Assembly (NCBI RefSeq): GCF_001536285.1
Contig: NZ_FAOZ01000018.1
Location: 62,001 to 126,000, forward strand
Origin: Parafrankia irregularis
GTDB taxonomy: Bacteria; Actinomycetota; Actinomycetes; Frankiales; Frankiaceae
Direction of reading: 5' to 3'
Length of the DNA stretch: 64,000 nt
Every line of letters begins with the position of its first letter. The stretch's first letter is position 1. A model generated the notes under the pieces. The model made no database searches. It had not been told where the DNA came from and saw only the letters and a program-made list of their open reading frames with translations. The translations under genes and the position numbers were made by a program. Positions 9,105 through 17,307 of the stretch are shown here, in pieces.

Positions 9105-10460
9105 TCATGCCCTCGACGGGCGCGCGAGGCCGTGCAGGAACCAGATGCAGGTGTCCACGGACCGCCAGAAGACCTCCAGGTTCAGTTGCTCGTTCGGCCC
9201 GTGGATGCCCGCGTCGGGCAGGGTGAAGCCGAGCAGCACGACCGGGATGCCCAAGATGTCGCGCATGAGGGACACGGCCGGGATGGTGCCCCCGGAGCGG
9301 AGCAGAACCGGCGATCGCCCAAAGCCATGCCGATAGGCCTGCGCGGCCACCCGCATCGCGGGATGGCCGGGCATGGTCTCCGCGGGGCCGGTCGAGGAAA
9401 CCACCCGCAGTGTGGCCCGGACCGTGGTCGGCAGCGTGGCGGCGATGTGGCCGCGCAGCGCCTCGACCACTGCCGCAGGGTCCTGGCCAGCCGCCACCCG
9501 GACGTTGACAATCGCCGACGCACGACCCGGAATCGCCGTCACCCGATGGTCCCCGGACCGCAACGAGATCACGTTGAGCGCTGGAAGCAGCGTGGTCCGT
9601 TCGTAGGCTGTCGGACCGGCCATCCCCCACAACGGCCTGCCACCCGCACTGCTGCGGAGCTGCGCGTCGGTCGGCCCGTGCGTCCGCATCCGGCGCCGCT
9701 CGGCGGGCACCGGCACGCGCACCCCGTCGTAGAAACCGGCGACGGCAACCCGGTTGTCCGGGCCGTGGAACGACGACAGCAGATCGGCCAGGGCGTGCGC
9801 CGGATTGTGAACGGCCCCACCGAACGCCCCGGAGTGCACATCACGTGGCTGACCGCGGACCTCGATCTCGAAGGTGATGGAGCCCCGCAGCGCGTAGACA
9901 AGCGCCGGCCGGTCCGGCCCGAGGATGCGGGTGTCGGACACCACGGCCACGTCCGCCGCCAGCTCGTGGCGGTGACGGAACAGCGCGGCCCGCAGATGCG
10001 GGCTGCCGATCTCCTCTTCGCCGTCGAAGACACAGCTCACGTTCAGCGGTAGCTGGCCCGCACTGCGGATGACCGCCGTCAGCGCCGCCACGTGGGCCAT
10101 GATCGGCCCTTTGTTGTCGGCCGCCCCGCGCCCGACGAGGTTGCCATTGCTGACCACCGCCGTGAACGGGTCGGTGCGCCACCCGTCGCGAGGTGCCGGC
10201 TGTACGTCATAGTGCCCGTAGACGAGCAGATGCGGCCGGCCGGGACGATCCGCCGAATGGCCGATCACCATCGGGGGCCCACCGCCGGTCGGCACGAGGC
10301 GGGTGTCGGCGAGCCCGGACCGCCGCAGTCGCCCGGCCAGCCATTGCGCGCAACGCCCCAGGTCGCCGGCCTGGCCCGGTCCGGCGCTGACGGACCGGAA
10401 CCGCAGGAAGCGGGAGAGATCTGCCACGACCTCCCTGCGCGCCGCACGCGCCGCGGACAT
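9105..10460 (-). CDS. M20-family metallopeptidase (dipeptidase)
   Basis: The 451-aa enzyme carries the M20 di-zinc site. HYDVQP (His83, Asp85) gives the first ligand and the auxiliary Asp; GRGAADNKG (Asp115) is the bridging ligand; GEEEIGS (about 148-150) holds the catalytic and ligand Glu; a C-terminal GIHGPNE gives the last His. An insert dimerisation domain lies between about residues 190 and 330. I start it at ATG 10460, since a longer frame would overlap the previous gene by over 130 bases. It begins only 20 bases after that gene on the same strand, so it is probably the last member of the accessory operon, where a peptide-trimming role is conceivable. It could equally be a general carnosinase/CNDP-like dipeptidase. 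Confidence 0.9.
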   Translation of the reverse strand: MSAARAARREVVADLSRFLRFRSVSAGPGQAGDLGRCAQWLAGRLRRSGLADTRLVPTGGGPPMVIGHSADRPGRPHLLVYGHYDVQPAPRDGWRTDPFTAVVSNGNLVGRGAADNKGPIMAHVAALTAVIRSAGQLPLNVSCVFDGEEEIGSPHLRAALFRHRHELAADVAVVSDTRILGPDRPALVYALRGSITFEIEVRGQPRDVHSGAFGGAVHNPAHALADLLSSFHGPDNRVAVAGFYDGVRVPVPAERRRMRTHGPTDAQLRSSAGGRPLWGMAGPTAYERTTLLPALNVISLRSGDHRVTAIPGRASAIVNVRVAAGQDPAAVVEALRGHIAATLPTTVRATLRVVSSTGPAETMPGHPAMRVAAQAYRHGFGRSPVLLRSGGTIPAVSLMRDILGIPVVLLGFTLPDAGIHGPNEQLNLEVFWRSVDTCIWFLHGLARPSRA

Positions 10461-10480
10461 CGCGGCGCGTGGACCTGCCG

Positions 10481-11620
10481 TCAGATCACACCCCGGGTGG
10501 CTCCCCGCCCACTCTCCGCCATCGGTCGCAGCGGTGCCCGGCCCTGAAACGGCAGGACCCGCGCCCCTGATCGCCGTTCCGCCGCGCCGAGCGCCTCCGC
10601 GCTGGTCAGCCACTCCTCGGCGTACTCGGCGATCTCAAGCAGCAGCATCTCGAACTGCACCCGGCTGGTCTGCAACAGGTGCGGTTGCGCGAGCCATCGC
10701 AGCACCTCACGGCCGGCAACCGCCATCCGCTGCCGCGGAGAGGTGACCAGACGCTCGTGGAAGTAGCGGATCAGCACCTCCTCGACCACGTCCCACGCGT
10801 TGTCCGCACCGAACAGCCGCCTGATGTCGTCGGACTCCAGCACGCGGAATGCCTCGTCGAGTACCTGCATCACCTCCACCCGCAACACGTTGAGGTGGCC
10901 GAACGAGGCGAACTTCAGGTTGTTGCGCAGGTCGAGGCCAGCCCGGCGCACCACCGCGATGCTGCCGAAGCTCGGGTCGTAGGAGCGCTCCCGAATAACG
11001 TCGGAGATCCGCTTGTCCCGCCAGAAGAGCGCGACCTGGTTGACGAAGTGGCTGTACTGCCGATGGAACTCCACGTTGCGCCGGGATCCTCGGGGTACCG
11101 CGGCGGCCCCATAGCCCAGTACCCGCGCGTAAGCGGCGGCTCTGTCCCGACGGGTGTAGCGCAGCACGTCACGCCGGTCGAACTGGTAGAGGCCGTAGGC
11201 GCCGGGGCCGCCCGACAACCGGACGGTTCCGGCCCGGAACAGCTCCTGGAGCTTGCGGACGACCCGGAAAACCCCCAGCCGCTCGTGCTGGTAGATGTAG
11301 TACAGATCGCCGACGGCGATCATCCTCTCCGAGGTGACCGACTCGTCGTAGGGCACCACCCCGGTCGGGATGCGCGTCTGCCCCAGTTCCTGTGCCGCTT
11401 CCGGCCCGACGCCGATGAGCGCCGCCAGCCCCCTGTCCGGCGGCACCGGCTTGGCCGCGTCCGCGGCGACGACACCCGCCAGCAGGTCGTCCACCTGACG
11501 CACCAGCGCATCGGCGAGCTGCGGATTGGCGATGAGGTCGGTGCCGAGTTGTTTGGCCAGCTGCTCCCGCAGGCCAGCGACGCGGTCGTACAGGGCCTGG
11601 TACTCCTGCTCCGTTGCCAT
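10481..11620 (-). CDS. Unrecognised 379-aa protein of the accessory operon
   Basis: I do not recognise this family. It starts at ATG 11620 directly behind GGAGGAGGAG, a very strong ribosome binding site. The N-terminal 50 residues look helical and possibly coiled (YQALYDRVAGLREQLAKQLG). The middle part is rich in aromatic and basic residues (GDLYYIYQHERLGVFRVVRKLQELF, YTRRDRAAAYARVLGYG), followed by FVNQVALFWRDKRISDVIRERSYDPSFGSIAVVRRAGLDLR and a helical C-terminus. No signal peptide, membrane span or catalytic motif is evident, so it is probably a soluble cytoplasmic structural or adaptor protein. It follows the 527-aa unknown by 59 bases and precedes the M20 peptidase by 20 bases. Confidence 0.8.
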   Translation of the reverse strand: MATEQEYQALYDRVAGLREQLAKQLGTDLIANPQLADALVRQVDDLLAGVVAADAAKPVPPDRGLAALIGVGPEAAQELGQTRIPTGVVPYDESVTSERMIAVGDLYYIYQHERLGVFRVVRKLQELFRAGTVRLSGGPGAYGLYQFDRRDVLRYTRRDRAAAYARVLGYGAAAVPRGSRRNVEFHRQYSHFVNQVALFWRDKRISDVIRERSYDPSFGSIAVVRRAGLDLRNNLKFASFGHLNVLRVEVMQVLDEAFRVLESDDIRRLFGADNAWDVVEEVLIRYFHERLVTSPRQRMAVAGREVLRWLAQPHLLQTSRVQFEMLLLEIAEYAEEWLTSAEALGAAERRSGARVLPFQGRAPLRPMAESGRGATRGVI

Positions 11621-11679
11621 CTGCTCCTCCTCCAGCCGACGCCTGGGCCGGGTCCAGGGCCTCGCCGACCACCGACCGG

Positions 11680-13263
11680 CTATGCGACTCGCACGTCCTG
11701 AGCCAACTGATCCACCCGACGCAGGTAGGCGCGCAGCTCGTTGAGTGGGTGACGGACCCGGGGATGACGCATTCCGGCCGGCAGCCCGGGGTCGAACCCG
11801 ATCGCCCCCAGCAGGTCCTCCACCAGCCCCCCGAGCCGGCCGGCGGTGGTGATGACAGCCCCCATGGCCCGCCGCCCGCCTTGTTGCACGAGCTCGCGGG
11901 CCTCCTGGCCGGCAAACGAGGCGATCCAGCTCAGCAGCTCGGAGACGAGCATCGCCCGGCCGTCACTGGTCCGGAACTGGGCCACGTTACGCTCCGCGCT
12001 GCCCACGAAGACCGAATCCAGGGCGGCGACGACCTCGTCGGTGGACTCCGCCACCACCTGCAGCGCGGTCGAGAGCAACACCAGCCGGGTTCCCAGATCC
12101 CGCCCGAAGGATCCGTCACGGAACGTCTTCCAGCTGGCCTCGACCGTCACGATGTGATCCTGCAGCAGCAGGAAGGAGGAGAGGTTCTGCTCTTCGGCCA
12201 CGGTGTTGACCCGGCCCGACTCGAGCCCGAAGACCCAGCTCAGATAGCCCACCATCCCGCCGCGGACCGGTTTGTTGCCGATACCGATGACATCCTGCTT
12301 GAGCAGGATCTCGAACAGGTCGTCAACTCGGGGTACCCGAGGGCCACCCTCCGCCCCGAGCTCGTTGACCACGGCGCTGAACTCCGCCTGAATGATGCTG
12401 CGGGCCGCGTCCATCTCCTCGACATCGACGTCCGCACGCAGCGGTGTGAGGCCGTCCAGCAGCGGCAGGACGGCGGCGAGCGAATCCCGGGCACGCGCGT
12501 ACAGGCTCGCCTGCGCCCCGGTCACCGCCCCACCCAGCTCCGTCTGGCCGACGTAGCTGCGCGGCCGCCAGGTGACCACCGATCTTCCCGCGACCTCCGT
12601 TCGGTCGAAGGACGCGTTCAGCGCCGCGACGAACGCCGTGCTGTCGGTGTGACGGGGCAGCCTTCCGAGGGTCTGCTGGATGGCGCCGTCCACGATGCGC
12701 TGCAAGCTGTCACGGCCGGCGCCGGGTGCGGCCGAGCCGCCGCGCAGCCCGCCCGAACCCCCGAGCCCGCCGAGATCGGCGGTGAGGATCGGGTAGGACG
12801 CGATGTCGTCGACGGCGCCGCGGATCCTCCCGATGTTGTAGGACGGCCCACTCGGCCAGCTCCCCGCAGCCTCCAGTTCCTCGACGGCCTCCGTCGCCAC
12901 GTCGTCGACCGCGTCGATCAGGGACCTGTAACGCGCCACGTCGCTGCTGGGCGCGAGCCTGTCGCTCGCGGCCTTCACCTCGTCCGTGACGCCTCTCCGG
13001 ACCAGCTCCCGGGTTGCGCGGAGCTCATTGAGCGCGAACTCGAGAACCCCCGCCATGCTCGGCTTGTCGCGCACCTGGGCCGCACTGTCGCGCAGCCGTG
13101 CCCCCTGCCTCCGGGCCGCCTGCAGGAAGGTGCTCAGATTTCCGGCGGATTCGTGCTGGCTGTTCTGCTGGAGCAGGGCCTGGACTGCGATGATCGCGTC
13201 AGCCAGCTCGTCGCACTGGTGAGCCAGCGAGAGCAGCGTCGATTCGACCGCCCGGTAGATCAC
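11680..13263 (-). CDS. Unrecognised 527-aa helical protein of the accessory operon
   Basis: I do not recognise this family. Its GTG start at 13263 overlaps the stop of the PUD-domain gene by four bases, so the two are translationally coupled. The sequence is mostly alpha-helical, with coiled-coil-like N-terminal helices, a short Gly-rich insertion (LGGLGGSGGLRGGSAAPGAG) around residues 166-185, and a C-terminal half with long amphipathic helices. A mildly hydrophobic stretch (VSELLSWIASFAGQEA) is not a clear membrane span. There is no signal peptide or nucleotide-binding motif. The coupling suggests a stable complex with the PUD-domain protein; that is inference. Confidence 0.8.
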   Translation of the reverse strand: MIYRAVESTLLSLAHQCDELADAIIAVQALLQQNSQHESAGNLSTFLQAARRQGARLRDSAAQVRDKPSMAGVLEFALNELRATRELVRRGVTDEVKAASDRLAPSSDVARYRSLIDAVDDVATEAVEELEAAGSWPSGPSYNIGRIRGAVDDIASYPILTADLGGLGGSGGLRGGSAAPGAGRDSLQRIVDGAIQQTLGRLPRHTDSTAFVAALNASFDRTEVAGRSVVTWRPRSYVGQTELGGAVTGAQASLYARARDSLAAVLPLLDGLTPLRADVDVEEMDAARSIIQAEFSAVVNELGAEGGPRVPRVDDLFEILLKQDVIGIGNKPVRGGMVGYLSWVFGLESGRVNTVAEEQNLSSFLLLQDHIVTVEASWKTFRDGSFGRDLGTRLVLLSTALQVVAESTDEVVAALDSVFVGSAERNVAQFRTSDGRAMLVSELLSWIASFAGQEARELVQQGGRRAMGAVITTAGRLGGLVEDLLGAIGFDPGLPAGMRHPRVRHPLNELRAYLRRVDQLAQDVRVA

Positions 13264-14441
13264 GACTTTCCGCCTCTGCTCTCGATCTCCCGCTCCAGCT
13301 CATCCACCCGTACCGCGACATCGCCGCCCGGCCGCAGGCCGACGAGCAGGGTCTCCACCGGCCCCGGCACCTCTTCGTTCGATTTCTCATACGCGTCGAC
13401 CACCTCGTCGACGACCTGACTCATGCTGTTCCTGAGGTGCTGGACGTCGCCGAGGATGTCCGCCTCCAAGCGGCCCGGATCGTGCGGCCCGGGTCGCTCC
13501 CGTACCGCGGTGACCCTGGCCTTCATGCCGGCCGCGACACCGCGGACGAAATCGAGGCGCCCCAGCAGCGCATCGCGGCGCGACAGCGGCCGCGGCTCGA
13601 CGCCAACGACAGGCACCGACACCCGGCCACCTGCCGGCCACGACGCGAGACCAGGCAGTGGCTCCTCCTCCCGCGGCAGGCTGTGCGCGGCACCGAGAAG
13701 CTTCTGGCGCTCGTGGTCCAACGCCTGCGTGACCACGTCCAACCCGGCATCGGCCGCGGCGGCCAGCGCCAGCGCGTCGGCATTCCCGCCTTCCTCGGGC
13801 GGGATGAGACGTCCGAGGAAGGCTCCGATCCCCGAAGACAGACTGTCCAGGCTTTCACCGATGCTGGTGATCGTTTTCTGCTGGTTCTCCACGGTCGTCG
13901 CGATCCGCGCCACCGCTGCCTGCCCGCTGCGGGCCTGGGACTCGATCTCGTCCAGCGCGGAGACGACAGCCGTGATCTGGCTCTCGACAGCGTCACGTGA
14001 GGACGTGGATGTCGGCGGGATGCGCGGCAGGTAGCGCACGGCCTCACCGCCGGCCGTGTCGCCGGAGAAATACCAGACCTCGTACCCGTGCTGGGCGAAG
14101 ATCAGCTTTTGCCGGTGAACTTCCGCGGGGTCGGACCTGGCGGGCGCCCTGCCCCGCTTGGAGTCCGTCCCCGAGCTCGACGAGGACCTGAGGGTATAGA
14201 CGAGTTCGGGCGCGTCGTACGGCACGGAAATTTTCCAGAACAGGCCGAATTCATCCGTATCGTCAGGCCCCGTGACTCGCCTGTCGCCGTCGACGTCGAC
14301 TTCCAACGACCAGCCGTCGTATCTCCCGTTTGGCCGGCGGTAGTGAAAGGTCACCGTCCTGGTCCTCGCTGACTGCTCCTCCCGCTCCTCCCGCGCAGGG
14401 ATGCCGGAAGGATCGCCCGCATCCGCAGAGGTCTCGATCAC
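13260..14441 (-). CDS. Protein with N-terminal pullulanase-associated (PUD/CBM41-like) domain and helical C-terminus
   Basis: Residues about 28-135 resemble the pullulanase-associated domain. The features are a YRRPNGRYDGWSLEV opening like the YHRPDGxYxxW signature, a GLFWKISVPYDAPELVYTL middle and a closing YEVWYFSGD like the EIWxxxGD signature. In pullulanases this beta-sandwich binds alpha-glucans. Here it is fused to about 250 mostly helical residues with a coiled-coil tendency (DEIESQARSGQAAVARIATTVENQQ) and no glycosidase. There is no signal peptide. The GTG start at 14441 follows GGAGG and lies 6 bases after the HEVSH gene; the stop overlaps the next gene. The domain call rests on pattern memory and could be a chance resemblance. 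Confidence 0.7.
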   Translation of the reverse strand: MIETSADAGDPSGIPAREEREEQSARTRTVTFHYRRPNGRYDGWSLEVDVDGDRRVTGPDDTDEFGLFWKISVPYDAPELVYTLRSSSSSGTDSKRGRAPARSDPAEVHRQKLIFAQHGYEVWYFSGDTAGGEAVRYLPRIPPTSTSSRDAVESQITAVVSALDEIESQARSGQAAVARIATTVENQQKTITSIGESLDSLSSGIGAFLGRLIPPEEGGNADALALAAAADAGLDVVTQALDHERQKLLGAAHSLPREEEPLPGLASWPAGGRVSVPVVGVEPRPLSRRDALLGRLDFVRGVAAGMKARVTAVRERPGPHDPGRLEADILGDVQHLRNSMSQVVDEVVDAYEKSNEEVPGPVETLLVGLRPGGDVAVRVDELEREIESRGGKS

Positions 14442-14447
14442 GAGCGT

Positions 14448-15806
14448 CTACCTCCTGGCCAGCTCTCGGTAGAAGTTGGTGGTGATCAGTTGAGGTGAGG
14501 CAAGTCGGCGGTCGACAGCGAAACGGGCGGCGCCGATCAGGAAGCGTTCCGGCACAACACCTGGATCGTCTCCGGTCGCGAGACGCCTGGCCGCCTCCTC
14601 GATCATCTGCTGTTCCTTGGCCTCGAACCGCAGGACCTGGGCAAGTGACCGGTTGCCGAGCGAAGGAAACGCCGTGTAGCACATCGCGTCCACAACCACC
14701 CGGTGCGCGTCGGGAAAGGTCGCCCGAAGCGGGCCGGGAAGCGACCTCGCGGCCGCGGCCGGATAGACCCGGCTCCAGATTCTCCGGAACAGGTCGGCGT
14801 CCGCGGTCAGCCCCATCCGGCGCAGCAGCTCAATACTCAGGTAGACCCGCAGATACGGCACCGGATGCGGGCCCCGCGGGTTGTAATGGGTCACGAACTG
14901 CGGGCTTCTGCCGATCACGTCGAACAGGGACGAGACCACCGCCGGCCCGCCAAGCAGCAGGCCGGCAAGGTCGGCGAAGGTCTCCCGGTTCCATCGGACC
15001 CACACCGCCGCGACCGGAGCCGGTATGCCCTCAGCGCGCAGCCGATGGCCCACCAGCGCCGGAACGGCCCGCGCGAGTCCCAGGTCGTTCTGCAGATTGT
15101 GGGACACCTCGTGCAGGATCGCGCCGAGCGTCCACGGGTTCACCAGTCGGTGATAAGGAAGCTGGATGAGCGGGAAGGGGTTGAGATGACGTCCGAGTCG
15201 GCGCAGCGGGACCCCTCTCCGGAAGGTCGCCGGAGAGAATCCCGTCCGCATATAGGAGAAGGCCGCGGGAGCGGGAATCGATCGGGCCCGACCGAGACCG
15301 AGGTAGGCGTACTGGTAGCAGTCGAGAGCGATCCGGTCACAGCCCAGCAGCCACGTCCCGAACCGTGACTGACGCTGGCCGAAGAGCTCGAAGTAGAAAT
15401 CCCAGATCTGCTCCGCCCGCCGCGCGGCGTCATGCGCCGCCTCCTTCTGCCGCACGACTCGCCGCAGGTGGTCCCGCGACGGCACGTTCGTCGCCGCCAG
15501 GACCATCCGGTCCAGTTCTCGTGCCCGCAGCCGCAACTGCCCGCGCAGCAGATCGACCAGTTCGTTGGCGGCAGCGACCTGCCCTTCGGTCGGCGCCTCC
15601 GGCCCGGTGCCGAACTCGGCGCGAGTGAACGGGCGCAGCGCCGCCACATGCCGGCCCGCGTTGTCGGACTGAACCCGGACCCACGTGAGCAACTCTCTGG
15701 GCACCGGGCCGATGCCGGGGCGGGGCGCCGGGGAGCGGCGTGCGCCGGCGCGTCGTGCCGCTGGAGTTCCTCGTGTCCCCGGCAAGGTCGGGGCACGGGT
15801 TGTCAT
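14448..15806 (-). CDS. Putative zinc metallopeptidase with HEVSH motif
   Basis: The 452-aa protein has an HExxH motif in a hydrophobic helix (LGAILHEVSHNLQND, His232-Glu233-His236). About 39 residues later comes NRETFADLAG, whose Glu275 could be the third zinc ligand, as in gluzincins. No signal peptide is evident; the first 35 residues are Arg/Pro/Ala-rich. I place the start at ATG 15806 because upstream in-frame sequence overlaps the previous gene. The flanking sequence does not match a peptidase family I can name, so activity and fold are inferred from the motif alone. It follows the Glu-repeat gene by 106 bases and precedes the PUD-domain gene by 6, so it is clearly in the operon. Its substrate could be an operon partner. 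Confidence 0.7.
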   Translation of the reverse strand: MTTRAPTLPGTRGTPAARRAGARRSPAPRPGIGPVPRELLTWVRVQSDNAGRHVAALRPFTRAEFGTGPEAPTEGQVAAANELVDLLRGQLRLRARELDRMVLAATNVPSRDHLRRVVRQKEAAHDAARRAEQIWDFYFELFGQRQSRFGTWLLGCDRIALDCYQYAYLGLGRARSIPAPAAFSYMRTGFSPATFRRGVPLRRLGRHLNPFPLIQLPYHRLVNPWTLGAILHEVSHNLQNDLGLARAVPALVGHRLRAEGIPAPVAAVWVRWNRETFADLAGLLLGGPAVVSSLFDVIGRSPQFVTHYNPRGPHPVPYLRVYLSIELLRRMGLTADADLFRRIWSRVYPAAAARSLPGPLRATFPDAHRVVVDAMCYTAFPSLGNRSLAQVLRFEAKEQQMIEEAARRLATGDDPGVVPERFLIGAARFAVDRRLASPQLITTNFYRELARR

Positions 15807-15912
15807 GTACCCACCGCCTTCTGGAATCGTCGCCTCGCCCGCCAGTGCTGCCGCACCCGGGTATGGCTGCCAGTCGCGCAGGCAGTCCAACCACGGGTGG
15901 CCAAGTCCCGGT

Positions 15913-17100
15913 TCAGATGCGCCGGGGCACCCCGCGGGCACCCGCGGTCGCCCGAGGGATGACCCGGCCACCGCTGAGCGGGACGACCCGGGCAGGAACC
16001 AGCCGGCCGCTGGGCGTGCGGGCAACCACTACTCCTGGCGGTGGCCGCCGCACACCGCTCGGCGGGCGACGGAGACCGGCGCCCGCCGCCCTGGTCGCCG
16101 CAACCGGACGCGCCACCGTGCGGGTGGCCCGCACGTTGCGAGCGGCGACGTTGGAGATGACCCGCGGATTGGCGAGAACACGACGTGTCTGCTGCGCCAT
16201 CACCTGACCGGCGATCCGGCGGTTCACCGGGAGGCCAGCGCTGGCCCGCCGGCTCAGTGTTCTGGCGGTGCCGCCCACGATGTGGGGGACAGTGCGGATT
16301 ACCTGCCGGGTGTCACGCCGCCGGTGGAGGATGCGGGTCAGCGCTGCCATGCCGTGCACAAGATGGGGCAGGAGTTCGAGAAGCGCACGGCGGTCACGAG
16401 CTGTCAGCACCTGTATAGTCGCCGCGCCCACGTACGCCTCGGCCTCGGCCTGCGTGTGCGCACGGGTCGCGGCCGCCGCCATCATCTCCGCGACTGCCCG
16501 GCTCCTCGCCGGTGTGGCCTCCAGCTCTCCTTCCAGCTCGCCCTCGCTCTCCGCCTCGCTGAGTGCCTGCGCGAGCCGACGGGCCACCAGACCACCGGCG
16601 GGTCCGGCGACCGCGGTGCCGACGATCTGAGCCGCATGGGGGGCGAGCCTGCGGGCTATGGGAGCGACTCTGCGCAACGCCCGCCGGATGAACTCCTCGC
16701 TCTCGAACTCGCCTTCCCACTCACCCTCGTACTCGTACTCGCCCTCGAGTTCCCACTCGCTCTCGAACTCGCCTTCCCACTCACCCTCGAGCTCGTACTC
16801 GCCCTCGAGTTCCCACTCGCTCTCGAACTCGCCTTCCCACTCACCCTCGAGCTCGTACTCGCCCTCGAGTTCCCACTCGCTCTCGAACTCGCCTTCCCAC
16901 TCACCCTCGAGCTCGTACTCGCCCTCGAGTTCCCACTCGCTCTCGAACTCGCCGGACGCGCCGCCGAGCGTTCCTCTCGCCCCGCGGAAGCGAGACGAAA
17001 GGATCGCCTCCTCCTCCGCCTCCAGCTCGCTCTCCCCCTCACCCTCGCCTTCCAGTTCGAGCTCCGCCTCGTACTCGAGCTGCCGCTCACGCGTGCTCAT
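15913..17100 (-). CDS. Glu-rich 20-residue repeat protein with basic C-terminal domain
   Basis: The 395-aa product starts at ATG 17100 behind GGGAGG. Residues 1-50 are acidic. Residues 51-130 are four nearly identical 20-residue repeats (EFESEWELEG then EYELEGEWEG), so Glu and aromatic/Leu residues alternate, which would favour beta-strand or extended structure. Residues 136-200 hold a Gly/Ala-rich stretch (IVGTAVAGPAGGLVARRL). The rest is strongly basic, with TRQVIRTVPHIVGGTARTL and QTRRVLANPRVIS segments and a Pro/Arg tail. The protein is thus sharply bipolar. I recall uncharacterised proteins of this Glu-repeat plus Arg-tail architecture in other bacterial phyla, but cannot cite them. No signal peptide. 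It is the first gene of the accessory operon, opposite the LuxR gene. Confidence 0.8.
   Translation of the reverse strand: MSTRERQLEYEAELELEGEGEGESELEAEEEAILSSRFRGARGTLGGASGEFESEWELEGEYELEGEWEGEFESEWELEGEYELEGEWEGEFESEWELEGEYELEGEWEGEFESEWELEGEYEYEGEWEGEFESEEFIRRALRRVAPIARRLAPHAAQIVGTAVAGPAGGLVARRLAQALSEAESEGELEGELEATPARSRAVAEMMAAAATRAHTQAEAEAYVGAATIQVLTARDRRALLELLPHLVHGMAALTRILHRRRDTRQVIRTVPHIVGGTARTLSRRASAGLPVNRRIAGQVMAQQTRRVLANPRVISNVAARNVRATRTVARPVAATRAAGAGLRRPPSGVRRPPPGVVVARTPSGRLVPARVVPLSGGRVIPRATAGARGVPRRI
16697..16953. repeat. 60-bp coding tandem repeat, about 4.3 copies
   Basis: The period is exactly 60 bases. The three 60-base blocks beginning at 16741, 16801 and 16861 are identical at every base; a fourth flanking copy near 16697-16740 differs by two bases and the array ends partway through a fifth. 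It encodes the 20-residue Glu repeats of the minus-strand gene. Identity at silent positions points to recent expansion or gene conversion, so copy number may vary between strains. Confidence 0.95.
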
Positions 17101-17161
17101 GCAACCTCCCTCGGCTGGTGAAGCAGTCCTGTTGTAGCCCCAGCCGACGGTCGGCGCGTAG

Positions 17162-17249
17162 TCACTCGAAAGCAGGAAACTCGCTTGTGGTCCCTTTTCG
17201 ATGGTCGCACGTTCGAGTGATTGCGCGAACGTCGATATCAATTTATTAT
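17162..17249 (+). promoter_or_regulatory. Candidate promoter and operator for the LuxR gene and the divergent operon
   Basis: A hexamer pair TTGCGC (17221-17226) and TATTAT (17244-17249) is separated by exactly 17 bases, giving a sigma-70-like promoter reading right, about 58 bases before the LuxR start. Immediately upstream is a perfect 9-bp inverted repeat, TCACTCGAA at 17162-17170 and TTCGAGTGA at 17212-17220, with 41 bases between the arms; the right arm abuts the -35 box. The AT-rich stretch at 17230-17256 stands out from the GC-rich surroundings. The arms could be operator half-sites for the LuxR protein and could also act on the leftward operon. Confidence 0.55.
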
Positions 17250-17307
17250 TGGGCATTTGCACCGACACGCCGCCAGAGGGCGGGGTGACGAAGGGGGCGG
17301 TGATCAA

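Noticed and set aside
16697-16953. Regular 60-bp repeats as a possible CRISPR array
   Set aside because: Units follow each other without spacers and lie in frame inside a well-supported gene.
16658-17137. Ser/Pro/His-rich plus-strand frame opposite the Glu-repeat gene
   Set aside because: It mirrors the 60-bp repeat; no ribosome binding site, and the minus-strand ATG has GGGAGG.
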